A stretch of DNA of 20,304 nt from Lysobacterales bacterium CG02_land_8_20_14_3_00_62_12 (GTDB lineage Bacteria > Pseudomonadota > Gammaproteobacteria > Xanthomonadales > Ahniellaceae): assembly GCA_002785585.1 (NCBI GenBank), contig PEUI01000274.1, positions 1-20,304 on the forward strand, in the 5' to 3' direction. Position 1 is the first letter of the stretch, and the number at the start of each line of letters is the position of its first letter. Below the pieces are notes generated by a model. It was not told where the DNA came from, did no database searches, and was given only the letters and a program-made list of their open reading frames with translations. The translations under genes and the position numbers were made by a program. Positions 5,960 to 13,166 of the stretch are shown here, piece after piece.

Positions 5960-7480
5960 TTAGAAAAACCCCAACTTCTTGGTGCTGTAGCTGACCAGCA
6001 GATTTTTTGTCTGCTGGTAATGGTCGAGCATCATCTTGTGGTTTTCGCGACCGATGCCGGACTGCTTGTAACCGCCAAATGCGGCGTGTGCCGGATAAGC
6101 GTGGTAGCAGTTGGTCCAGACCCGGCCAGCCTGGATACCACGGCCCATGCGGTAGGCAGTATGGGTGCTGCGCGTCCACACGCCGGCGCCGAGGCCATAG
6201 AGTGAATCGTTGGCGATCGCCAAGGCTTCGGCCTCGTTCTTGAACGTGGTCACTGCCAGCACCGGGCCGAAGATTTCTTCCTGGAAAATGCGCATCTTGT
6301 TGTGGCCCTTGAACAAAGTCGGCTGCACGTAATAGCCGTCCTTCAGTTCTGCCGCCAACACATTGCGGGCGCCGCCGATCAACACTTGGGCGCCTTCCTG
6401 TTTGCCGATATCGATGTAGGCGAGGATTTTTTCCAGTTGCTCGCTGGACGCCTGCGCGCCCATCATGGTGTCGGTGTCCAACGGGTTGCCGACCTTGATC
6501 GCGGCGACCCGCTGGAGCGCGCGGGCGATGAACTTGTCGTAGATCGAGGCTTCGATCAGCGCCCGCGACGGGCAGGTGCAAACCTCGCCCTGATTGACCG
6601 CGAACATGGTGAAACCCTCGAGCACTTTGTCAAAAAAATCATCATCCTGATCCATCACGTCGGCAAAGAAAATATTCGGCGATTTGCCGCCCAGTTCCAG
6701 TGTCACCGGAATGATGTTCTGGCTGGCGTATTGCATGATCAGGCGACCGGTGGTGGTTTCGCCGGTAAACGCGATCTTGGCAATGCGCGGGCTGGATGCC
6801 AGCGGTTTGCCGGCTTCCAGGCCAAACCCATTGACCACATTGAGCACGCCCGGCGGCAGCAGGTCGGCGATCAGTTCCATCAACACCATGATGCTGGCGG
6901 GGGTCTGCTCGGCTGGTTTGAGCACCACGCAGTTGCCGGCGGCCAGCGCCGGGGCCAGCTTCCACACTGCCATCAGGATTGGGAAATTCCACGGAATGAT
7001 TTGTCCGACCACGCCCAGCGGCTCGTGAAAATGGTAAGCCACGGTGTCGTTGTCGATCTCGCCGACGCCACCTTCCTGGGCACGAATGCAACCGGCAAAA
7101 TAACGAAAATGATCGATCGCCAGTGGGATATCGACATTCAGTGTTTCCCGGATCGGCTTGCCGTTGTCCACGCATTCGGCATAGGCCAGTGCTTCCAGAT
7201 GTTGCTCCATGTGATCGGCGATCTGGTTCAGGCGGTTGGCGCGTTCGGCCACCGCCGTGCGGCCCCAGGCACCGGCGGCGGCATGGGCAGCATCCAGCGC
7301 CAGATTGATATCTTCGGCGGTCGAACGTGCCGCCTGACAAAACACTTTGCCGGTGATCGGGCTGACATTGTCGAAGTACTGGCCCTTGACCGGCGGCGTC
7401 CACGCTCCGCCAATAAAGTTGTCGTAGCGGGCCTTGAACTGCACTTTGGCACCGGCGGTGCCTGGGGCGGCGTATAGCAT
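5960..7480 (-). CDS. NAD-dependent (acet)aldehyde dehydrogenase, AldB/ExaC/AcoD type
   Basis: A 506-residue full-length aldehyde dehydrogenase that oxidises an aliphatic aldehyde, probably acetaldehyde, to the acid with NAD(P)+ in the cytoplasm. Key residues are present: Asn165 in P-W-N-F-P, the nucleotide loop F-T-G-E-T-T-T-G (238-245), general base Glu262 in L-E-L-G-G-K, and catalytic Cys301 in N-Q-G-E-V-C-T-C-P-S-R. The latter motif is typical of the AldB/ExaC branch, as are E-E-I-F-G-P and the end S-T-K-K-L-G-F-F. The start at 7480 is set by GAGGAGG (7488-7494) seven bases upstream; ten codons of open frame before it are not needed. DUF779 lies downstream and a deacetylase-family gene 257 bp upstream on the same strand. 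The exact substrate is inferred from the branch and from DUF779. Confidence 0.93.
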   Translation of the reverse strand: MLYAAPGTAGAKVQFKARYDNFIGGAWTPPVKGQYFDNVSPITGKVFCQAARSTAEDINLALDAAHAAAGAWGRTAVAERANRLNQIADHMEQHLEALAYAECVDNGKPIRETLNVDIPLAIDHFRYFAGCIRAQEGGVGEIDNDTVAYHFHEPLGVVGQIIPWNFPILMAVWKLAPALAAGNCVVLKPAEQTPASIMVLMELIADLLPPGVLNVVNGFGLEAGKPLASSPRIAKIAFTGETTTGRLIMQYASQNIIPVTLELGGKSPNIFFADVMDQDDDFFDKVLEGFTMFAVNQGEVCTCPSRALIEASIYDKFIARALQRVAAIKVGNPLDTDTMMGAQASSEQLEKILAYIDIGKQEGAQVLIGGARNVLAAELKDGYYVQPTLFKGHNKMRIFQEEIFGPVLAVTTFKNEAEALAIANDSLYGLGAGVWTRSTHTAYRMGRGIQAGRVWTNCYHAYPAHAAFGGYKQSGIGRENHKMMLDHYQQTKNLLVSYSTKKLGFF

Positions 7481-7487
7481 GATCGAT

Positions 7488-7494
7488 CCTCCTC
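7488..7494 (-). promoter_or_regulatory. Strong ribosome binding site of the aldehyde dehydrogenase gene
   Basis: GAGGAGG on the minus strand, seven bases before the ATG at 7480. It decides for this start over the in-frame codons further upstream. Confidence 0.8.
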
Positions 7495-7737
7495 GTTTGG
7501 ATGCCAGCAAAACCGGGATGCCTTAAGGGCGCCGAACCCGGCGAACTTTCGACGTCGAGCCACCTGCGTCGTACACCTTGGGCCGGCACAGCGCCACCGA
7601 CCAAGGCGCAATCTACCACCAGCGCCAAGGCTCGCAACGGTTGGCGCCAGCGGGTTCGGTGTGTCACCCAATCGCCGCCGCAGTGCTCCGCTTGGTGCCG
7701 AGCGCAGCGCGTTCGCGACCGGGCCAGCGCGGTGCGA

Positions 7738-8580
7738 TCAGGACAGCGGGTTTGCCCATATGGCACGAAAGGTGCGGTAGCTGTTGCAGTGGATTGCGAT
7801 CACCTTGCTGAGTGGTCGTTGATAGCCCCCGGCCAGGTTCCACGCCACCGGGATTTTGCGTTGACGCAAGCATTGAAACACCAGCAAATCGCGCTCGGCG
7901 AGTTGCTCGGTGCTGAGCAAACCACCGAGCGGATCTTCGATATGCGGATCGGCGTCGGCTTGGTAGCGCACTACGTCACAACGCGCCAGTCGATTGAGGT
8001 CGTGCTCGATCTGGTTCATGAAAGTTTCGGCTCGTTCCGGCTGCGCCTAAGTTGCGCCGGCACTGGTGTGGGTGACCCAATCCAGCGACAACCGCTGGAT
8101 GATGTCGGCGCTGCCAATGCCGCCGTAGTGCATGTCGTAATCGAGGATGCCGACGCGGCGCGCACGACCCTCGTGTTTCAGCACCTGCGCAGTCACCAGC
8201 AAGCCATTGAAGGTGCAGTAGCCACCGACGAAATTCCAACCGGCATGATGAAAACCCGATACCGGCGCGGCTACGGCGCTGCGGTCATCGATGGCAAGTC
8301 GCGCCGCGCGCAACATTGCTCCGGAGGTGTACGGCAAGGATTGGCCGACGGCGGCACTGATGCTGCCGAAGCCGTTGGCGATGCGGCCATCGAGCACTTG
8401 ATCGACAAAATCCCGGTCATGCGCCAACGCCAACTGCGCGCGCGTCACCAGCAGTGGCTCGATGCATTGCAAACTCGGGTCCAATGCTTTCCATGCCGCC
8501 ACTACCGGCCGCGGTTTGGCGGCGCTGGGCGAGCTGCCCGGTGCCGGTGCCAGCATGGATTCGCTGTAGACGACATACAT
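7738..8580 (-). pseudogene. Histone deacetylase/AcuC family gene interrupted by an in-frame TAG
   Basis: The frame from ATG 8580 encodes a zinc-dependent deacetylase-family protein: S-G-F-H-H-A-G (active-site His pair 111-112), G-G-Y-C-T-F-N-G, and D-Y-D-M-H with two metal ligands (Asp149, His151). Codon 178 (8047-8049) is TAG. The same frame then continues without any shift for 102 more sense codons that clearly belong to the same family: A-D-A-D-P-H-I-E-D-P-L-G-G with the third metal ligand (Asp211) and A-W-N-L-A-G-G-Y with the catalytic Tyr253. Stopping at TAG would lose both residues, so the 177-residue product should be inactive. A single base change (for instance TAG for TAC or TAT) explains it. 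Options are a fresh pseudogene, a sequence error, or readthrough. It may deacetylate small acetylated amines or proteins; substrate unknown. The gene is divergent from cysD. Confidence 0.8.
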
Positions 8581-8820
8581 CTCAGTGCCGCCCGTTGGAA
8601 ATTAAAGTCGGTTGGGGCACGGTCCCAGGCATCGTTGAATGTGCCGACGAGCTCGTCCGGCAAACTAAAAATCGACAGGCAATGCTTCGGAGCATGCGTC
8701 TATCCTTAGCGAAAGGGGGACATTACCAATGGGTCTCTACACATAACGTGTTTGGGGATTGCTGAAATCTTCTGACTCCAATAGCCTGCACGATTGCAGC
8801 GACCGACTGGCACCCGCGCG

Positions 8821-9732
8821 ATGACCGCAGTTTCACCGTTGACCGCACTGGATCGGCTCGAAGCCGAAAGTATCCACATCTTGCGTGAGGTGGTGGCCGA
8901 ATGCGCACGACCGGTGATGCTTTATTCCATTGGCAAGGACAGCGCGGTGATGTTGCGTCTGGCGCAGAAGGCTTTTTTTCCAGCGCCACCGCCGTTTCCG
9001 TTGTTGCATGTGGATACGACCTTCAAGTTCAAGGCCATGTATGCGCTGCGGGATCAGATGGCGGCGGAACTGGGTATGCAATTGTTGGTGCACCAGAATC
9101 CAGAGGCCCTGGCGCGTGGCATCAACCCGTTTACCCATGGTTCGGCGGTGCATACCGACCTATGGAAAACCGAAGGGCTGAAACAGGCGCTGAGCCAGTA
9201 CGGTTTTGACGCTGCTTTTGGCGGCGCCCGTCGCGATGAGGAAAAATCCCGCGCCAAAGAGCGGGTGTTTTCGTTCCGCAATGCCGCGCAGCGCTGGGAC
9301 CCAAAACAGCAGCGGCCGGAGCTGTGGAACCTGTACAACAGCCGCAGTCTGCCCGGCGAGAGCATTCGGGTATTTCCGCTGTCGAACTGGACCGAGCTCG
9401 ACATCTGGCAATACATTGAACGCGAGCAGATCCCGGTGGTGCCGCTGTATTTTGCGGCGCTGCGCCCGGTGGTCGAGCGCGACGGTGCCTTGATCCTGGT
9501 CGATGATGAACGCTTGCCGCTGTTGCCGGGCGAAGTGCCGATGATGCGCAAAGTGCGCTTTCGCACGCTGGGTTGCTATCCGTTGACCGGGGCGATCGAA
9601 TCGGACGCCGATAGCCTGGCGGCCATCGTCGCTGAAATGCAGCGCAGCAAAACCTCCGAGCGCGAAGGTCGGCTGATCGATCACGATGCTGCGGCATCAA
9701 TGGAACGCAAGAAACAGGCGGGCTATTTCTGA
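8821..9732 (+). CDS. cysD: Sulfate adenylyltransferase subunit 2
   Basis: A 303-residue protein, the catalytic small subunit of bacterial ATP sulfurylase, which with the CysN GTPase makes adenosine 5'-phosphosulfate from ATP and sulfate in the cytoplasm. It shows the PP-loop motif S-I-G-K-D-S at 36-41. Other family blocks are H-V-D-T-T-F-K-F, F-G-G-A-R-R-D-E-E-K-S-R-A-K-E-R, L-Y-N, F-P-L-S-N-W-T-E-L-D-I-W-Q-Y-I, R-T-L-G-C-Y-P-L-T-G, and the end K-K-Q-A-G-Y-F. The ATG at 8821 gives the normal length; an in-frame TTG at 8794 is less likely. No strong Shine-Dalgarno site precedes it. The stop overlaps the cysNC start (TGATG), giving tight coupling of the two subunits. Confidence 0.96.
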   Translation: MTAVSPLTALDRLEAESIHILREVVAECARPVMLYSIGKDSAVMLRLAQKAFFPAPPPFPLLHVDTTFKFKAMYALRDQMAAELGMQLLVHQNPEALARGINPFTHGSAVHTDLWKTEGLKQALSQYGFDAAFGGARRDEEKSRAKERVFSFRNAAQRWDPKQQRPELWNLYNSRSLPGESIRVFPLSNWTELDIWQYIEREQIPVVPLYFAALRPVVERDGALILVDDERLPLLPGEVPMMRKVRFRTLGCYPLTGAIESDADSLAAIVAEMQRSKTSEREGRLIDHDAAASMERKKQAGYF

Positions 9733-11609
9733 TGAGCGCTGTGGCCACTACGGTACTTGCCCCAACCAAGGATTTGCTGCGCTTCCTCACCTGCGGCAGC
9801 GTTGATGATGGCAAAAGCACGCTGATTGGTCGGCTGTTGTTCGACTCGCACAATTTGCTCGACGATCAATTGGCGCTGTTGGTCGATGACTCGCGACGTC
9901 ACGGCACCCGCGGCGCCGAGATGGATTACGCGCTGTTGCTCGATGGCTTGGCGGCGGAGCGTGAGCAGGGCATCACGATCGATGTGGCTTATCGGTTTTT
10001 TGCCACCGCACGGCGCAAGTTTATCGTTGCCGATACCCCCGGACACGAGCAATACACGCGCAACATGGTGACCGGGGCCTCGACCGCGGACTTGGCGATC
10101 CTGTTGGTGGATGCACGCAAGGGGCTGCTGCCGCAGACCCGACGGCACAGCCATATCGTTGCCTTGCTGGGCATTCGCGAAGTGGTGCTGGCGGTCAACA
10201 AAATGGATCTGGTCGACTATTCATCGGCGGTATTTGCCCGCATCGCCGATGAGTACCGCGAGTTTGCCGCGCGCATTGGCATCGAGCACAGCACTTGCAT
10301 TCCGGTGTCGGCAGCGCACGGCGACAATCTGATTGAGCCAAGTTCGCAGATGCCTTGGTATCAAGGGGCGAGTCTGCTCAGACATTTGGAAACGGTGCCG
10401 ATTCCGGATCGTGCCAGTACCCAGCCGATGCGCTTTCCGGTGCAGTGGGTGAATCGCCCAAACGCCGATTTTCGTGGCTATGCCGGCACCTTGGTCAGCG
10501 GACAGTTGCGGCCCGGTGATCGTGTCCGCGTGCTGCCCTCTGGTCGCGAGTCGGTGGTTGCCCGCATCGTTACCGCTGCCGGTGACCTCGAACAGGCGGC
10601 GGCCGGGCAGGCGATCACGCTGACTTTGCGCGACGAACTCGATATCAGTCGCGGCGACGTGATCGCCGCCGCCGCGCAGCCACCAATGATCGGCAATCAG
10701 TTCGAGGCGACACTGATCTGGATGAACGAAGCGCCGCTGTTGCGTGGCCGCAGCTATTTGATGAAGATCGGTTGTCGTACCGTGCAGGCGACGGTGGCGC
10801 CGCTGAAATACCGAATCGACGTCAATACCCTGGAGCACCAACCGACCGATCTGTTGGCGCTCAACGACATCGGTGTCGCCGAGCTCTCGCTGGATCAGGA
10901 CATCGCCTTTGCGCCCTACGCCGAGAGCCGAGAATTGGGTGGTTTTATTCTGATCGACCGCATCAGTCAGCAAACCGTGGGCGCGGGGCTGTTGCACTTT
11001 GCGCTGCGTCGTTCGGATAACGTCCATTGGCAAGCCATCGACATTGGCAAGCCGGCGCATGCCCGGCAAAAACAGCAGAAACCGTGCGTGCTTTGGTTTA
11101 CCGGCTTGTCCGGTGCCGGCAAGTCCACCATTGCCAATCTGGTCGAAAAACAGTTGCACGCGATCGGCCGTCACACCTACCTGCTGGATGGTGACAACGT
11201 GCGTCACGGCTTGAACAAGGACCTCGGTTTTACCGAGGCTGATCGCGTCGAAAATATCCGCCGCGTCGCCGAAGTTGCTAAATTGATGGTCGACGCCGGT
11301 TTGATCGTGCTGACGGCGTTTATTTCACCGTTTCGCAGCGAGCGCGGTATGGCGCGCGCCTTGTTCGCGGCGGATGAGTTCATTGAAGTCTTTATCGATA
11401 CCCCGCTCAGTACTGCCGAAAATCGCGATGTGAAGGGGCTTTATCAAAAAGCTAGGCGCGGCCAACTGAAGAACTTCACCGGCGTCGATTCGCCCTATGA
11501 AGCGCCGCTCAGGCCTGAGTTGCTGATCGACACCGCCAGCCAATCGGCGGAACAATCGGCCACCCGGATCGTCGAGTATTTGCGGGCCCACGGCCGACTC
11601 TGGACATGA
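9732..11609 (+). CDS. cysNC: Bifunctional sulfate adenylyltransferase subunit 1 / adenylylsulfate kinase
   Basis: A 625-residue fusion. Residues 1 to about 430 are CysN, the GTPase that drives ATP sulfurylase: G-S-V-D-D-G-K-S (22-29), D-T-P-G-H-E-Q-Y-T-R (101-110), and N-K-M-D (156-159), then elongation-factor-like beta-barrel domains. From about 440 to the end is CysC, APS kinase, which makes PAPS: P-loop G-L-S-G-A-G-K-S-T (458-466), D-G-D-N-V-R-H-G-L-N, D-L-G-F-T, R-R-V-A-E-V-A-K-L, and F-I-S-P-F-R with the family's conserved serine near 532. Fused CysNC occurs in several proteobacteria including Xanthomonas and lets APS be passed on directly. The start overlaps the cysD stop by one base. 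The PAPS reductase and sulfite reductase genes are not in the window. Confidence 0.96.
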   Translation: MSAVATTVLAPTKDLLRFLTCGSVDDGKSTLIGRLLFDSHNLLDDQLALLVDDSRRHGTRGAEMDYALLLDGLAAEREQGITIDVAYRFFATARRKFIVADTPGHEQYTRNMVTGASTADLAILLVDARKGLLPQTRRHSHIVALLGIREVVLAVNKMDLVDYSSAVFARIADEYREFAARIGIEHSTCIPVSAAHGDNLIEPSSQMPWYQGASLLRHLETVPIPDRASTQPMRFPVQWVNRPNADFRGYAGTLVSGQLRPGDRVRVLPSGRESVVARIVTAAGDLEQAAAGQAITLTLRDELDISRGDVIAAAAQPPMIGNQFEATLIWMNEAPLLRGRSYLMKIGCRTVQATVAPLKYRIDVNTLEHQPTDLLALNDIGVAELSLDQDIAFAPYAESRELGGFILIDRISQQTVGAGLLHFALRRSDNVHWQAIDIGKPAHARQKQQKPCVLWFTGLSGAGKSTIANLVEKQLHAIGRHTYLLDGDNVRHGLNKDLGFTEADRVENIRRVAEVAKLMVDAGLIVLTAFISPFRSERGMARALFAADEFIEVFIDTPLSTAENRDVKGLYQKARRGQLKNFTGVDSPYEAPLRPELLIDTASQSAEQSATRIVEYLRAHGRLWT

Positions 11610-11615
11610 ACCGCT

Positions 11616-11631
11616 CCCCCGCCAGCGGGGG
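11616..11631. repeat. Short palindrome just after the cysNC stop codon
   Basis: CCCCCGC (11616-11622) pairs with GCGGGGG (11625-11631) around CA, six bases beyond the TGA. It is the first palindrome of the second repeat cluster and may stabilise the mRNA end; there is no T tract, so it is not a textbook terminator. Confidence 0.7.
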
Positions 11632-11639
11632 CAAATCAA

Positions 11640-11743
11640 GAGCCCCTCTCCCACTGGTGGGAGAGGGGTTGGGGAGATGGGCTTTGGCTCTGAGCCCCTC
11701 TCCCACTGGTGGGAGAGGGGTTGGGGAGAGGGGCTTTGGATTT
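11640..11743. repeat. Two near-identical 52-bp direct repeats, each with a 12-bp stem palindrome
   Basis: Copies at 11640-11691 and 11692-11743 match at 49 of 52 positions by eye. Each contains a perfect stem: 11643-11654 with 11657-11668, and 11695-11706 with 11709-11720, loop TG. Each stem is followed by TTGGGGAGA and then TGGGCTTTGG or GGGGCTTTGG. This is the same unit type as the left half of the composite at 5670-5803. Confidence 0.88.
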
Positions 11744-11787
11744 TGATCTGGAGGTTTGATGGTGAGCCGCGAAAGCCAGAGCAACAG

Positions 11788-11886
11788 CAACAGCCCCTCT
11801 CTCCCGGCCTCTCCCCCGCAAGCGGGGGAGAGGAGCAGATCAACAGCCCCTCTCTCCCGGCCTCTCCCCCGCAAGCGGGGGAGAGG
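11788..11886. repeat. Two identical 46-bp direct repeats with palindromes, inverted unit type
   Basis: Copies at 11788-11833 and 11841-11886 are identical by eye. Each reads CAACAGCCCCTCTCTCCCGG and then a perfect stem of CCTCTCCCCCGC with its complement around AA. They correspond to the right, inverted half of the composite at 5670-5803. Together with the 52-bp copies they fill the 306 bp between the convergent cysNC and solute-binding protein genes, which otherwise hold nothing recognisable. Confidence 0.88.
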
Positions 11887-11915
11887 CGCGGAGCAGAGCG
11901 CTGCCTGGCCGAATC

Positions 11916-13001
11916 TCAACCCCGTGCCTGATAAAACGGAACTTCGCTGATGCCGTGCCAAACGCGCACCTGCTCACGAAACGCGCTGAAAGAATCGAAC
12001 ACGCGGTGGGCGAACGGATCGCTGGCGGCCAATTCGCCGACTACTTCTTGTGCAGCCTGGCGCAGTGCGTTTAGCACCGGATCGGGCAAGCGGCGAAACG
12101 CGACCTTGTGCTCATCGATCAGGCTGCGCATGGCCCGATGATTTTGCGCGGTGTAGTCGGCCAGCATGTCGTCATTGATGGCTTGGCAACAGACTTCGAC
12201 GATGGCTTTCAGATCGTCGGGCAGGGCTTCGTAAGCGGGCTTGTGGAGCAGGCATTCGAGTGTCGGCCCGGGTTCTTGCCAGCCCGGGTAATAGCAATAC
12301 TTGGCCACCCGGAACAAGCCGAAAGCCAGGTCGTTGTAGGGGCCGACCCACTCACAGGCATCCAGCGCGCCGGTTTGCATGGCGGTGTAGATCTCCGCCC
12401 CCGGGATGTTGACGGCGGTGGCGCCGAGGCGGCTCATGACATCGCCGCCGAGACCTGGGATGCGCATTTTCAATCCGTTGAAGTCACTGACTGCGGTGAT
12501 TTCTCGATTAAACCAGCCGGCCATTTGCACGCCGGTATTGCCCGCCGGAAACGGCACCAGATTGAACGGCGCGTAGAGTTCGCGCCACAATTCCAAGCCA
12601 CCACCGTGGTACAGCCAGCCATTCATTTCCTGCGCATTGAGGCCGAACGGCACGGCACAGAAAAACGGCGCAGCGGCGTTCTTTCCTTTCCAATAGTAGG
12701 CGGCGCTGTGGCCCATTTCGGCGGTGCCGCGCGACACCGCATCGAATACTTCAAACGGTGGCACCAGCTCATTGCCGCCGTAGACCTTGATCGTCAAGCG
12801 CCCACCGCTGGCGCGCCCGATCATCTCCGCCAGCCGTGCCGCGCCAGCGCCGAGACCCGGAAAATTGGGTTGCCAGGAAGTCACCATCTTCCATTGCAAC
12901 TTGCGACCGACCGCGGTCGCCCCGGATTGGCCCGGCGTTGGGCGCGAACAGGCGGCGAGCGCAGCGGCGCTGGCACCAGCGAGCAAGTGGCGGCGTTGCA
13001 T
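11916..13001 (-). CDS. TRAP transporter solute-binding lipoprotein (DctP family, 2-oxoacid-type)
   Basis: A 361-residue extracytoplasmic receptor of the TRAP DctP family. The N-terminus M-Q-R-R-H-L-L-A-G-A-S has a twin-arginine look and runs into L-A-A-C at about residues 14-17, a lipobox, so a Tat-exported lipoprotein is likely. The mature part matches the TakP-like branch known from Rhodobacter to bind 2-oxoacids such as pyruvate. It shows V-T-S-W-Q-P-N-F-P, A-V-P-F-G-L-N-A-Q-E-M-N-G-W, G-N-T-G-V-Q-M, L-K-M-R-I-P-G-L-G-G, Q-T-G-A-L-D-A-C-E-W-V-G-P, and Y-Y-P-G-W-Q-E-P-G. The start at 13001 has AAGGA six bases upstream; the longer open frame overlaps the divergent kinase gene and is rejected. 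No DctQ or DctM membrane subunit is encoded beside it. The ligand call is from family similarity. Confidence 0.88.
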   Translation of the reverse strand: MQRRHLLAGASAAALAACSRPTPGQSGATAVGRKLQWKMVTSWQPNFPGLGAGAARLAEMIGRASGGRLTIKVYGGNELVPPFEVFDAVSRGTAEMGHSAAYYWKGKNAAAPFFCAVPFGLNAQEMNGWLYHGGGLELWRELYAPFNLVPFPAGNTGVQMAGWFNREITAVSDFNGLKMRIPGLGGDVMSRLGATAVNIPGAEIYTAMQTGALDACEWVGPYNDLAFGLFRVAKYCYYPGWQEPGPTLECLLHKPAYEALPDDLKAIVEVCCQAINDDMLADYTAQNHRAMRSLIDEHKVAFRRLPDPVLNALRQAAQEVVGELAASDPFAHRVFDSFSAFREQVRVWHGISEVPFYQARG

Positions 13002-13155
13002 GATGAGTCCTTGGATGAATGAATGCCGAAGTGTATGCCAGCCATGCGCCCAAAAGCTGGGTTGGCGTTCAGATTGCGGTGATATTCTCGGGCCGCTCAA
13101 TGGCACTACCGCCAGTCGGCGAAAGTGCAGGAAAGGTCCGTGATTCAACCTAGAT

Positions 13156-13160
13156 GGGGA
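13156..13160 (+). promoter_or_regulatory. Probable ribosome binding site of the kinase gene
   Basis: GGGGA six bases before ATG 13167. A competing pair is AGGA (13129-13132) seven bases before an in-frame GTG at 13140, which would add nine residues. The kinase fold starts within the shorter version, so I prefer 13167. Confidence 0.5.
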
Positions 13161-13166
13161 ATGCAG

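Noticed and set aside
5145..5963. Long plus-strand reading frame across the first repeat cluster (272 codons)
   Set aside because: It runs antisense through DUF779 and then through palindromes, giving only Gly-Leu-Trp-Gly and Pro-Leu-Ser-Arg type repeats. No domain, and DUF779 on the other strand is certain.
6302..7477. 391-codon plus-strand frame
   Set aside because: It is antisense to the aldehyde dehydrogenase, has the His/Gln/Arg-rich composition typical of shadow frames, and shows no domain.
7507..7522. Sigma54-like -24/-12 promoter before the aldehyde dehydrogenase gene (minus strand GGCAT ... TTTTGC)
   Set aside because: The GG and GC elements are 12 bp apart instead of the required 10, and the -24 half is poor. 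The idea was tempting because related genes are sigma54-controlled.
8047..8049. TAG decoded as pyrrolysine
   Set aside because: No PYLIS-like or pyl genes are visible, the protein is not a methyltransferase, and neighbouring genes freely use TAG as a stop (hemY, uvrD).
8682..8695. Hairpin ATGCT-TCGG-AGCAT upstream of cysD as a terminator
   Set aside because: A five-bp stem without a following T tract; too weak to call.
8731..8755. Leader peptide before cysD (ATG-GGT-CTC-TAC-ACA-TAA with upstream GGGGG)
   Set aside because: Only five codons, no regulatory residues such as repeated Cys or Met, and no terminator/antiterminator pair between it and cysD.
11509..11961. Minus-strand and plus-strand frames of 60-170 codons in the second repeat cluster
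   Set aside because: Their peptides are translations of the repeat itself (Pro-Ser-Pro, Gly-Arg-Gly runs) and they overlap cysNC. They are repeat artefacts.
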